Below, piece by piece: positions 40,545 through 50,540 of a DNA stretch of 64,000 nt; positions within the stretch are counted from its first letter, which is position 1; each line of letters begins with the position of its first letter. The notes beneath the pieces were generated by a model. It made no database searches and had not been told where the DNA came from. It was given only the letters and a program-made list of their open reading frames with translations. This stretch comes from Dreissena polymorpha. Its lineage: Eukaryota; Mollusca; Bivalvia; Myida; Dreissenidae. Both the position numbers and the translations under genes were made by a program. The DNA is taken from positions 80,736,454 through 80,800,453 of the forward strand of contig NC_068359.1 of NCBI RefSeq assembly GCF_020536995.1. The letters run 5' to 3'.

Positions 40545-42758
40545 TTACAAGTATTTTAAAGTGATCAACACACACTCAAATTTGTCGAAGACGCACAATC
40601 TGCCGTCCGGCAGAACTGCCAACTTGTCGATTTTATGAAGTAGTTCCGGTTTTGTAAGTAACTCTTTCCGGTTTGCGGAGCGTGTTACTTGGTATAGCAC
40701 ATCTTGACATCCGCTTGCTTGAAAATGTACAAGCACATTTCCGAATCGATCGAATCGCGCCTCGCGAAATTCGCATCTCATCTGCGAAAGCGATTCCGAC
40801 GAAAACGTAAATCTCCGAACACGTTCGGCCGTCTCCGTAATGGTCTCGCAGAAAATGTTACCCTCGAGGTCCTTACACATGGCAATGATCTCATTGTCCG
40901 GGGATTCCATAATTTTCAGCACGCTGATATCGTGCTCAGCGTGGTTCGTTGCGCACGCTACGCATTGGTTATTATATAAATGGAGTTGCTTTTGCGTGAA
41001 AGATCTTACCACAATCAGACTCCGGCTGGTGACTTCAAAGTCAAAGCATGGACCCTCTGGGATGGGGATCTTGCGCAGTTCTCCGACGACGAACTGGCCC
41101 TTCACTAGCACCGCGACGTAAATGCCCTCTGTGTCTTTTTTCGTTAAGGACCTCAGTTTCGCTTGACTTATAATGGACGAGGCATAGTGACCGGGATACA
41201 CAGCGAGAATAATGGTGTCTTTGGCGCCGATTGCCAAACGGACTATGGTTCCATCCGGGAGCTTTTCGAACGTTTTCTTATACTCGTGTTCGCCGTCGAC
41301 GTCAAACGAGTCCACTTCCGCTATTAGAAATGGACTCGATACGGACCGCATAGAGATGCGTTTCGACGCGCGGGACATGTTTTCGCTCTCCTCGTCCATC
41401 CTAAGCCACACTGTGACCGTCTGGCCGGTCACCTTGCATGTCTTGTAAGTTTCCAGATTCCACTTGGAATCCACGAATTTCGTGAAGATCTGTGATCTCT
41501 TCAGGGAAAAGTCATTAGACATCACTGCGCGCATTTTCTTCTGAAGTTCGGACGCGTCCATCAGTCCAGGGCCTGTTGGTACGACGCTATCGAACGGTGC
41601 GGACTTCCGGCTGGTCCACGGCGATAAGGTCTGTGAGACCGTTAACGTGCCTAGCTCAGCGGACAAAACCGTTGTCAGCCTCTCATTCATGGAAAAATTT
41701 AGACCCATTTTGTATCCTTGACCAAACCTGCTTAATTTCGCCTCTTGTAGCTCCTTCCAGCGTTTGTCGATTTTTTCCTTGTACATGGTGTTTTCCGCAT
41801 CCGTACCGTAGAATACCAAGTTGTCGGTCAAGTCCTGCAGCGCCTGTGCTCGCGTTCCTTTGGCATTCATTTCCGCCGTGCACAAGTTTAGTCTGGACTC
41901 CACATCTTCCGCGTGCGAATGCAGTTCGTCAAGAAGTCGTTTCTTTTCCTTTAATATGTGATTGATTAATAAATCAACTTGTTCGTTTATGCGCATCACA
42001 GTCGAGTCGACGTTCTTATCGTATTCGGCGCCAATTCGCTCGATATCGTGGAGCGCTTCTTTCGTTTCGTTAATGTAATCGTTAACTCGCGTATGAATAT
42101 CAGAGATGAACGTTTTCGCAGGAGCGGCTGCGTCTATCATATCAATCACCTCGTGTTTCTGATGTTTTTCGTCCTTACACTTATAGCACGCGCAACATTG
42201 GCAAGTAACGCAGTGAAACAGCACTGATTCGGTCTGGTGCACCGGGCACGCGGTGTCCCTGCGCGGCAAAGCGTCGCGCAGAATGGAGTCCTGTTTCCGG
42301 TGTATAGGAATCACCTTATTTACACCATTGTGTACATGATTACTTGCACAGTCCTCGCACATAGGCACTTTGCAGCCTACACATTTCACAGTGGCGGGAA
42401 GTTTGTTCTCGTCGCTGCAGAATTTACACGAGCCACGTGACAACGTGTTTCCATTGTCCAAAGCGTTTACCTCGCGCACTAAATCCTGATACAACACGTG
42501 CGTCGGCAAGGCACTGACGCCAGTTTCCGGCAGGCGGATCACGTGACGACACAGTGGGCACGTGACGTCATTGACAGATGGGCACTCCAGCACGTACTCG
42601 TTCAAACAAGCGGAGCAGAACACGTGACCGCAATCGACTTCCTTCGGGTCGGTTAATCGATCGTTGCAGAAGAAGCACTCGATGGACCGCAAAAGACCTT
42701 CCGTTGGCGGGATCTCACCTTCGATCTCGTGAGACCCATTCGAGATTTGGCGCTCCAT
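40545..42758 (-). CDS. TRIM protein: RING, two B-boxes, coiled coil, unassigned C-terminal region
   Basis: Intact single-exon frame of 737 aa. RING C3HC4: C28, C31, C43, H45, C48, C51, C67, C70, the E3 ubiquitin-ligase signature that recruits E2 enzymes. B-box 1 spans C111 to about H143 (C111-x2-C114, C126-x2-C129, C134-x2-C137). B-box 2 spans C171 to H202 (CPVH, C183, C186, C191/C194, H199, H202). A coiled coil (about 215-340) with a long charged heptad-like run should dimerise the protein. The C-terminal 370 residues show no B30.2/SPRY signature that I recognise. The last 170 have spaced beta-strand-like blocks (DNEIIAMCKDLEGN, FDRFGNVLVHF, LAVLPDGRLCVFD) that could be a divergent NHL/propeller. 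Base composition is visibly more GC-rich than the surroundings. TRIM genes are greatly expanded in bivalves, many with innate-immune roles; that role here is inference. Confidence 0.92.
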   Translation of the reverse strand: MERQISNGSHEIEGEIPPTEGLLRSIECFFCNDRLTDPKEVDCGHVFCSACLNEYVLECPSVNDVTCPLCRHVIRLPETGVSALPTHVLYQDLVREVNALDNGNTLSRGSCKFCSDENKLPATVKCVGCKVPMCEDCASNHVHNGVNKVIPIHRKQDSILRDALPRRDTACPVHQTESVLFHCVTCQCCACYKCKDEKHQKHEVIDMIDAAAPAKTFISDIHTRVNDYINETKEALHDIERIGAEYDKNVDSTVMRINEQVDLLINHILKEKKRLLDELHSHAEDVESRLNLCTAEMNAKGTRAQALQDLTDNLVFYGTDAENTMYKEKIDKRWKELQEAKLSRFGQGYKMGLNFSMNERLTTVLSAELGTLTVSQTLSPWTSRKSAPFDSVVPTGPGLMDASELQKKMRAVMSNDFSLKRSQIFTKFVDSKWNLETYKTCKVTGQTVTVWLRMDEESENMSRASKRISMRSVSSPFLIAEVDSFDVDGEHEYKKTFEKLPDGTIVRLAIGAKDTIILAVYPGHYASSIISQAKLRSLTKKDTEGIYVAVLVKGQFVVGELRKIPIPEGPCFDFEVTSRSLIVVRSFTQKQLHLYNNQCVACATNHAEHDISVLKIMESPDNEIIAMCKDLEGNIFCETITETAERVRRFTFSSESLSQMRCEFREARFDRFGNVLVHFQASGCQDVLYQVTRSANRKELLTKPELLHKIDKLAVLPDGRLCVFDKFECVLITLKYL

Positions 42759-43288
42759 ATTTTATCATTCGAAATGAGCTCCAAACGGATCAAATTCTGC
42801 CGGTTTCAGAAAAGCCTGTTTCATTTCTTGATACCCGGTATGTTTAATCTTTATTTCCTTATGTACGTTTTTGGTGAATTGTAAAACCAATACACATGCA
42901 TTAGCGACAAAATCGTTGCTGGCTACCTCTACTTAAAAGCGAGCACTTTGAGAACTTCATAAGGCGTTAAGAAAACTTGAAGGGTGTGAGATATTTTTTG
43001 TGCATTCTCTTATCATCGAGGGTAAACGAAGAATTTCCCTGTGCTCGGTGGTTGGTTTCGGTGAGCTCGCAGTTGTTGGACAGACGTGATGATCGATATT
43101 CCTTAAACGATAAGAAATATAATACAAATGTTGGCAGTAAAACATACACGTTTGGCAAATACATACTGAACTCCGATAAGAGCACTACAGGCGATGTTAT
43201 AGATAATATTCAATATATACAATGATTAACTGTGCCAAATCTATTATGTTCCGGGTCCCCGACCACTCCTACCCTAAATCTCGTGTGT
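42759..43288. other. Upstream region of the TRIM gene
   Basis: Should contain the minus-strand promoter and 5' UTR. No TATA box, upstream exon or repeat can be defended. Confidence 0.4.
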
Positions 43289-43554
43289 GAGTCGCGTTCT
43301 GAGAAAACTGAGCATAATAAATGTGCGTTAAGTAAAATGTCGTCCCAGATTAGCCTGTGCAGTCCACACAGGCTAATCAGGGATGACACTCTTCGCCTAA
43401 ACTTTATTTTCGGTTAGGAGGGACTTCCTTGAAACTAAAATACATAAAAAAGCGGAAAGTGTCGTCCCTGATTAGCCAGTGCGGATTGCACAGGCTTATC
43501 AGGGACGACACTTTACGCACATGCATTATGCCCAGTTTTCTCAGAACGCGACTC
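43289..43554. mobile_element. MITE family 1, full-length copy
   Basis: The ends 'gagtcgcgttctgagaaaac' and 'gttttctcagaacgcgactc' are perfect inverted repeats. Arms have 'gattagcctgtgcagtccac' and 'gattagccagtgcggattgc'. It is the best preserved copy in the window, with flanking 'tgtgt' on both sides as a possible short target duplication. Confidence 0.92.
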
Positions 43555-43649
43555 TGTGTGTGCGTGCGCCTGCGTATATTTCGAAGTGTCTGGGGTCCAT
43601 CCGCGCCTGAGGCTGCATTAAGCGCGTAACCGGAGTGTGCCCCAGTGCT

Positions 43650-44196
43650 CTTACAGGCCTTTTCCGCCCTATGCCACGGGTCCCATTCCAAATGCAAATC
43701 TGATTGTTTTTTTTCCCCAATTGAAAAAAAAATCCCAAATACCCCCCCCCCCCCCCACCCAAAAAAAAAATAAAATAAAATAAAATAGTTTTTTAAACCT
43801 TTAAATATTTAAGTTAACCTGATCCAGATAAAAAAAAACGAAATCCGGCGTTTCGCGCGATTTTTTTCACCTGAACAAAGGCCAGGCCTTTTCCCCCAAA
43901 TCAGATATTAAAAAAAGCTGCACTTATCACACATGTTCGTAATATTTTGTAAAAATTTAATAATATGTTAGCAAAATAGTCGTTATTTACCAGTTAACGG
44001 TTTCTTTGAAATATAAGAAACACTATTTACATGCAGGGACCTATTTGTTTGTATAGGTCCCTGTTACATGCGATTATTTTTCCCAATTGAGCCAGTTTTG
44101 CGAATATTTTTTTTCCCAAAATGGGTTTTTTTCACTACGCGAAATACCTTAAATTCCAGTGTGGCGTTTTCCCAAAAAGGAGCGGAAAAGGCCTGT
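43650..44196. mobile_element. Inverted-repeat element with 'acaggccttttccgc' ends
   Basis: Left end 'acaggccttttccgc' (43650-43664), right end 'gcggaaaaggcctgt' (44181-44195), flanked by 'ctt' on both sides. The interior is AT-rich with a C-run (43742-43757), 'tttcccaattg' texts and a hairpin at 44035-44066. Non-coding. Confidence 0.7.
44035..44068. repeat. Hairpin 'cagggacctat'
   Basis: 'cagggacctatttgtttgta' then 'taggtccctg': an 11-bp stem with a short loop. The same stem sequence forms the core of the palindrome at 57966-58062. Confidence 0.8.
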
Positions 44197-44963
44197 CTTA
44201 CGTAATAAGCTTAATACTAGACTCGTAAAATTTACGACGAAATCTGAGTAAAAGCTTCAATGTCCGATTTTTTTTGTACTGAAACATATTTTTGTGGCCT
44301 TTTGTTGCTGTTGTGGTGGTGGTGGGGGCGGGTTAACTTGATTATATACGCAGAACAAAAGTTATCGCGTACATTAACTATGGTAGAAAAAGATTGTGAA
44401 GATTGCCGTCTTTGAATATCATGATTAAAGAGGAATTAAATGAAGAAAAAAAGGAAACAAGTTTCCCGACCTTCATATCCTGCTGTTTTGGCAATACATA
44501 CTGGCTATATATTGGCCAAACCTGCTACAACAATTGCATTTAACTCTATAGATTCCGATAGAGTTCGAACTGTCTGGGAACTACTTACACACAATATTGT
44601 AACAGGAGACAAGAATGTAAAATGTAACTGTTCATGTCAAATAAAGTACGAATATTCTAAATGTCCATAAAAGTGAAATACACTTTTAACGAAACATATA
44701 TTGCGTGGTTATTTGTATATATATCTTTGGGTCAAATAGGTTTTCTTCTAATGAATCATTTAAGAATAACACTTTAATATCATTATTTGTACTTTTGTAA
44801 AAAAAGATAACCATGTAAGGACAAATATCGTGAGAACGAAGAAACGCAGAATTCGCAGTCACATGTCGTTACAATCAAGATAATGATATTCGTTTTGCAT
44901 AACTCAAATCGTTTAAAAAAAGTGCAATCCTGAGTACAGAATTAAATAAAGTTGAAGGATTAT
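44197..44963. other. Gene-free stretch
   Basis: A 76-codon frame at 44440-44670 has no recognised domain. Nothing else seen. Confidence 0.4.
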
Positions 44964-45174
44964 TAACCCATTTATGCCTAGTGGACTCTCCTATCCTTCT
45001 AAATTGGATCAGTTTTATTTCCAAAATTAGGGATTTCTAGTATATGTATTTCTATATTTAGAACCTTTAAGCAAACAGCGCAGAACCAGATGAGACACCG
45101 CATCATGCGGCATCTCATCTGGGTCTACGCTGTTTGCCAAGGCCTTTTTCTAGACGCTAGGCATAAATGGGTTA
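44964..45174. mobile_element. MITE family 2, complete copy
   Basis: The ends 'ttaacccatttatgcctag' and 'ctaggcataaatgggttaa' are perfect 19-bp inverted repeats. Inside, 'ccagatgagacaccgcatca' then 'tgcggcatctcatctgg' forms a second, inner palindrome. Other copies: 49393-49573 (reverse, without the inner palindrome) and 56415-56622. Confidence 0.9.
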
Positions 45175-45408
45175 AAAAAAAATTAAAGAATTACTAAACG
45201 TATGTAGATATTTCAAGTACAAAGATACACGATTAATTGCACTACATTCAATACCTTCTATACAATGAGTTTACTTCCGTTTGTTAACAAGTGTCGCCCA
45301 TACACGAATATAATTGCCAAATGAAACGATCAGCGTAAACACAGTGCTTACATAGGCGTGTATGCAGTATGTATGTACACTGCTTCTTAGTCATATGAGC
45401 GACATACG

Positions 45409-45474
45409 AGTCGTGTTCTGAGAAAACTATGCATAAATGCATGTGCGTGAAGTGTCGTCCCAGATTAGCGTGTG
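45409..45474 (+). mobile_element. MITE family 1, left-end fragment
   Basis: 'gagtcgtgttctgagaaaac' through 'gtgtcgtcccagattagcg', then unrelated sequence. Truncated. Confidence 0.8.
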
Positions 45475-45530
45475 ACGTAACGCGCTGTTGTTTGGTGCAT
45501 GTAAAATTCGACGGATTGTTTACAACAACC

Positions 45531-45900
45531 TTCATACGTTACACACGTTCTTTAAAGGGGCCCTTTAACGTTTTGGTAAATTGCCAATTTTCATACGTTA
45601 CACATTTTCTTTAAAGGGGCCATTTCACGTTTTGGTATATTGCCAAATTTAAAAAAAATCTGTTTCAGATTCGCACATTTTCGTTTTAGTTATGATATTT
45701 GTGCGAAAATAATAATACTGAACATTACCATGCTCTAAAATATCAATTATATGCATCTTTTGACGATTTGAAAACCTGAAAATTATAAAGCGTTGCAACG
45801 CGAAACGATTGAATAATTTGGTAAGTTCTATTGTTGTCGTTATATTTTGTGAAACTACGAGGATTACTTATATAAAGTATATAATTCGTCCACTCATAGT
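45531..45900 (+). mobile_element. MITE family 3, plus orientation, with local duplication of its end
   Basis: The end segment 'cgttacacacgttctttaaa' then 'ggggccctttaacg' is repeated about 62 bp later as 'ttctttaaaggggccatttc' then 'acg'. The interior ('ccatgctctaaaatatcaat', 'gcgttgcaacgcgaaacgat') is the reverse complement of 7030-7245 and 46248-46436. Confidence 0.65.
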
Positions 45901-45904
45901 ATGA

Positions 45905-46062
45905 GCACGGATGGCCGAGTGGTTACTTTTTTCTATTTTTATTTGTATTCTTGTTTTTCTTACTAGAGATTTTTAGGTCCAAAGTTTCAATTTATCAATG
46001 TAAAGCATTTAATGACAAACTGCAATACATTCCAAAATTCTGTGAAAAGGTCCCTTTAAGGG
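45905..46062 (+). mobile_element. SINE fragment with tRNA-like 5' half
   Basis: 'cggatggccgagtggttac' is a good tRNA D-arm/box A segment (Ser/Leu type), but no T arm follows. The sequence continues to 'attctgtgaaaaggtccctt' then 'taa', the same motif as the MITE family 3 ends. It is not a tRNA gene. Confidence 0.5.
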
Positions 46063-46177
46063 ACTTGCTCATAGATTGTTTAAGTAATTAAATGATTTCA
46101 CTAACTGTAGTAGCTACTGTTTGGAATAGTTTTAAATAATTATAGTATCAATGAAAATCATATTAAACAATAAATAT

Positions 46178-46248
46178 CATGGGGTTCAAACCCGGGACCT
46201 CTCGTAGCAAAAGCAAATTGCGTAACCACTACACCACGCCGGTTTTAA
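46178..46248 (-). mobile_element. tRNA-like SINE head, both boxes present
   Basis: On the minus strand: 'ccggcgtggtgtagtggtta' (box A region), 'cgcaatttgcttttgctacg', then 'ggtcccgggtttgaacccc' (T arm/box B). The acceptor stem is not well paired and there is no clean 73-nt cloverleaf, so I read it as a SINE head rather than a functional tRNA. It abuts MITE family 3 sequence at 46248. Confidence 0.55.
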
Positions 46249-46436
46249 AGGGACCTTTTCACAGATTTTGGGATGTATAACGCTTTATAATTTTCAGGTT
46301 TTAAAATTTTCAAAATATACATATAATGGATATTTTAGAGCATGGTAATTGTTCGCTATTACTGTTTTCTCACAAATAGGATAACAACAACGAAAATTTG
46401 CGAATCTAAAACTTTTTTTAAAATGTTGTCAATTAG
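46248..46436 (-). mobile_element. MITE family 3 fragment
   Basis: 'ttttaaagggaccttttcac' at the left, then 'acgctttataattttcaggt' and 'ttactgttttctcacaaata', in the same order as 7030-7245. Cut at the right by the MITE family 1 fragment that starts at 46436. Confidence 0.65.
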
Positions 46437-46632
46437 CAGTTCGCACAGGCTAATCAGGGACGACTCTTTCCGCCTAAATTGGATTTTTGCTATGAAGAGA
46501 CTTCATTTTAACGAAAAAAGTCATAAAAGCGAAAGTGTCGTCCCTGATTAGCCTGTGCGGACTGCACACGGTAATCTTGGACGACACTTTACGCACATGC
46601 ATTAAGCCCCGTTGTCTCAGAACGCGACTCAT
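46436..46632 (-). mobile_element. MITE family 1, missing one arm tip
   Basis: Starts inside the left arm ('gcagttcgcacaggctaatc') and runs through the centre to a complete right end ('gttgtctcagaacgcgactc'). Confidence 0.85.
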
Positions 46633-46861
46633 TTGTATTACTAACATGGCTTTTAAGGTACACGCAAGCTCCAATGTCTCATAGGCCCAATAATAAGGCG
46701 TTTGAGTTTGCTTCCATTAGTCTCGTGTTCGAATAACGGTAAAGGCAATGCATTCATTTTATTGATTTATTATTATTAATTAAAACATGAAACAGTTATT
46801 TGAAAATGCAGTAAATACGAGATATGTGAACAATTCCCTTTAAGCTGTATACATAGAGAAT
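46633..46861. other. Gene-free stretch
   Basis: Nothing recognised. Confidence 0.4.
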
Positions 46862-47785
46862 AACAGGTTACTGTCCCATCGTTTTGTAATATATCAGGCG
46901 AGGCTTAGAATAATATTCTTGCCGAGCCGTTATTTTATTCGTGCCGAGCCTGATATATTACACAACGATGGGACAGTAACCTGTTTTTCTGTTTATCATA
47001 CCACATTTTCCTAAATAACTGCAAAACAATCCATTTCTTTATATTTAATATGTACGGATCCCCGCTGATTTTGCTGATCCGGCTTTAACACGTTGACATA
47101 GTTTTACACGTTGACACGTTTTACACGTTGTAGAAACGGCGTTCGAAAAGACAACACGAAAAATCGCTTATTTTAAACATCGTATAGAGAAAAAAAGTTG
47201 TTTGAACTACGAATGGTAAAAGTACAACCGCTTTAATTATAAACGTCTTGAATTGGAGATCAGGAATGGACCGCAGCGACAAATTTAATCTAAGAACACA
47301 CTTCACCGAATAATTTGGTGACGCCATTTTGGAGATGTGTATTGAAATTGACATTTTGATGATGATGTCAATAATAACATAAGCGTGTTAAATCGTTTGT
47401 TTAAATAGTTGAGGATAAGCATACAGTTATCATTTGTCTTGACTTTCTGTGCAAAATTTGCGAGTGCAAAGACTATATCGATATTTAAGATTTATTGCCA
47501 CATTGATGACGTCATTTAACTTATGCAGTGCGGGCTGTTGTGATTTTTTAAAAATAAACGTTTTTGTGATTTATGACTTTAAACTAGAATAAAATATGTA
47601 CGTTCTTGGTATCAAATCGTTTGTTTTGTTGAACCTGATTCATGTTGATAGAAATTGTTGACTTTATTGAAAATCCCACGTAACTCCAAACATTGACTGA
47701 TACAAGAACTTCCTGTTGACCATGATATAAAAAAATATATCAGGCAACGTTATATCAGGCAGATATCAATGCGGTGGTATGATAA
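46862..47785. mobile_element. Foldback palindrome plus body, second locus
   Basis: 'aacaggttactgtcccatcg' then 'ttttgtaatatatcaggc' (46862-46899) pairs with 'gcctgatatattacacaacg' then 'atgggacagtaacctgtt' (46948-46985). The 48-bp centre holds 'gaggcttag' and 'cgtgccgag'. The body to 47785 shares 'tcttggtatcaaatcgtttg' with 8443-8475. 'ttatcataccac' (46996) and 'gtggtatgataa' (47772) are inverted and may mark the limits. Confidence 0.65.
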
Positions 47786-48345
47786 GTAGTATTATGAAGG
47801 CATTGTTTTATGCAAGCTAGCATCACAGACTGTACTAATGGGTCACGATCTGCGGGGCGTATAGTATCGCAACATCCTGGTTAAAACAAGACTTTTCCTA
47901 GTACTTAAACAAATGATTCAGGAATTATAGACTTATATATTCAATACGATGCTCGCAGTGCACGATAAAAAGTCAGTACCACTTACACAAGGATACAATT
48001 CAAAAACATCTTAAAAGTGCTCTTCAAAGAAACGTTTAAAAAAACGCCTTCTTAGTGCTCTTGAATGCTTATTTCTGATACCCCGGCGACGTTGTTTGAT
48101 AATGGACCATGGCAGACGAGTCATGAAAAATATTAATTAAAAGGAAGCACGAACTTCGCAATATAAGAATTTAAAATAATTGCGCTTACAGCATCTTTGA
48201 AAAGAATTTGAAAATGTCAAATGAAAACATGTTGTGGTGCCCAGTTCTGATGATGCCTAGAATTAGTGTGTTTCAACCTACCCAACCGAATACATGTTTG
48301 TGTGTGCAGAGCTTTGACTGTTAACTTTATTCTATCCTATTCGCT
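47786..48345. other. Gene-free stretch
   Basis: Nothing recognised. Confidence 0.4.
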
Positions 48346-48618
48346 AAATTAACTTCACACATAAGCCGTGCTCAGTGAAAAAGGGGTTTAATGCATGTGC
48401 GTAGTGTCCGCACATGTTAATCAAGGACGACACGTTCTGCCTAAAAATAGATTTTTGCTAAGAAGAGACTTTTTTTAAACAGAAAATATCATAAAAGCGG
48501 ACAGAGTCGTCCCTGATTAGCCTGTGCGGATTGCACAGGCTAATCTGGGACGACACTGTACGCACATGCATTACGCACAGTTTTCTCAGAACGCGACTCA
48601 AATTAACTTCACACATAA
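48346..48618. mobile_element. MITE family 1 copy flanked by an 18-19-bp direct repeat
   Basis: The element (about 48363-48600) has the family arms ('taatgcatgtgcgta', 'gattagcctgtgcggattgc', 'gttttctcagaacgcgactc') and a shortened left arm. 'aaattaacttcacacataa' is present on both sides (48346-48364 and 48600-48618). Confidence 0.85.
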
Positions 48619-49392
48619 ACACTTGACGTTGAATACTGAATTTGTCGATTTCTGACAAGAATCTCATTATTCAGACGAGAAATAACTTGTGTATGGAAAA
48701 AAATATAAGCGTTAACATTCTTATTTTATAATAGTGGCGTCCTTTGTTCGGTTTACAAAGTTTGTTCCATGAATGCACGCATACTTGTTATCAAAATTTA
48801 CTTTGCAACTATATAAAGATATATTTACGCACGAAAACCTACAACGGACATTAGATGCCATATCAACTCATAGCACAACTGCTTCCATTAAAACAAAAAA
48901 GAAGTACGTGTTTTGCAAAAATGGTGATAATGTTGCCCGTTTGTTTGAAATGTATAAAATACATAATGGAGTACATGTACTCGGTATATTGTTCTATAGT
49001 GTGATTAGCATTCCAATAAGCTTACGTTTGATTCCACATCTTCAACGTTCCCAAGATATTCTAAATGGAGCACATGGAACGTTATCAGTAAACGATCGAC
49101 GATAAAACCGTATAAATAATCGAAGCCATGCCCGGGGACACCAGACAAGACGGCCTTGATTTTAATGGCATGTACATAAATTGCGCAAATAAAGGAAGTT
49201 ACAAACATATAATTACCGCTCCGATAAGATCACGGAGTATTATTGTCAATGAGAGAACGTAACACAAAAATAAAATTTAAAGACACTATGTGAAATTACA
49301 TACCAAGGAATTCAAAATTTTGGTTACAATTTATTGGTTTCATCCCAGCTCTATAGTCTGAACAATTCGCTTTCGAGTTCGTAATGATTAAT
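48619..49392. other. Stretch with an unrecognised 110-codon frame
   Basis: Plus-strand frame 48773-49105 starts MHAYLLSKFTLQLYKD, contains YVFCKNGDNVARLF and ends LSVNDRR. An overlapping minus-strand frame (49005-49208) contains VLSGVPGHGFDYLYGF. I recognise neither, and they cannot both be coding. No splice or domain support. Confidence 0.2.
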
Positions 49393-49573
49393 TTAACCCA
49401 TTTATGCCTAGCGTCTATAAAAAAAGGCATTGGCAAACAGCGTAGACCCAGATAATCTGTTTGCTTAAAGGAATTTCTGTAAGAAATATTCTAAATATAA
49501 AAATAGATATACTAGACATCCCTAATTTTGGAAATAAATTGATCCAATTTAGAAGGATGGGAGAGTCCACTGT
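49393..49573 (-). mobile_element. MITE family 2, reverse copy without inner palindrome
   Basis: Starts 'ttaacccatttatgcctag', then 'aaacagcgtagacccagat', and jumps to 'aatctgtttgcttaaaggaa' with the inner palindrome deleted. Continues to 'ccctaattttggaaataaat' and 'aagga tgggagagtccac'. The far end is decayed. Confidence 0.8.
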
Positions 49574-50299
49574 GCATATATTGATTAAATGTGTGTATTT
49601 CATGTCGGGTAGCGGGTGCAGCGGTGTCACGTGGTTAGCAATAGCAATCAGCTGAAGTACATGTTGCTCACAACGGAATCTAAATACTGCGTTATAGGGT
49701 CACAGCCTTTTTTCGGGGACAAAAAAACACAATTTTCTTTGAGGAATGAAAAATACTGAGGTAGATTGGAAATTTAGAGAAAAATGCATGCTTTTAAAGA
49801 AATTTATGTAGTGAAAAGGGCCTTTTTGGTCAAGTGGAAGAAAAAGAGGCCCCTGGAGAAGAAGTTTTTTTTGGCCCTGGCTTAATACAACAAATAGTAA
49901 ACAACAACCAGTTTCCATTAGGCTACTGTACCATCTACAAACCACCTAAAATAAAACTATAACACTGTTATCTTGTACCCAATTGCAATATGATATGCTA
50001 CTCACAAAGTCTTAAATGTAGAAAATCTGTTTCACAGAGTCTGCCACCATACGCAACCCATCACAGGCAATCGGCATTAGTTACTACCCCTCCCCCTCCC
50101 CCAAGATTCTACCCCCTCTCAGAAATCTCAAAATTGTACATTTGTTCTACAAAATTTCAAGACAAAAAAATTGGCTTACTTTTCTTGGATTGTTATTTTG
50201 TATAAAAAAGTACAATTTAATTTTGAGTGTTTTTTTCGGGGGGGGGGGGGATAGAAGAGCCGGGGGGCAGTAACTAATGCCGAGTGAATGTGCAATCCT
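49574..50299. other. Gene-free stretch
   Basis: A G-run lies at about 50239-50250. No gene recognised. Confidence 0.4.
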
Positions 50300-50540
50300 T
50301 GATCCTCGTTCTGAGAAAGCGTGGCTTAATGCATGTGCGTAATTTTTTGTCATTGATTAGCATGTGCAGTCTGCACAGGCTAACCAGGGGCGAATCTCTC
50401 CACTTTTAAGATACGTTTAGTTGAAATGATGTCTCTTTTAAACGAAAATCCGGGTGAAGCGGAAAGTGTCGTTCCACACAGCATAATCTGGGAAGACCCT
50501 TAAAAATGAAATAAGTCCGATTTTCCCAGAACGAGGATAA
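50300..50540. mobile_element. MITE family 1, variant ends
   Basis: The ends 'gatcctcgttctgagaaagc' and 'cccagaacgaggata' are inverted but use 'cctcgttctg' instead of 'gtcgcgttctg'. Arms are shortened ('tagcatgtgcagtctgcaca'). Confidence 0.8.

Noticed and set aside
41576-41965. 129-codon plus-strand frame
   Set aside because: It lies entirely antisense to the TRIM coding sequence and reflects that gene's codon composition.
45905-45930. tRNA-Ser/Leu gene
   Set aside because: Only the D-arm half is present and no T arm follows within tRNA distance.
46178-46248. tRNA gene on the minus strand
   Set aside because: Both internal boxes are present, but the acceptor stem does not pair well and it adjoins repeat sequence. 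Called a SINE head instead.
48773-49105. 110-codon plus-strand gene
   Set aside because: No recognised domain, an overlapping open frame on the other strand, and no splice or regulatory support. Left as unassigned.
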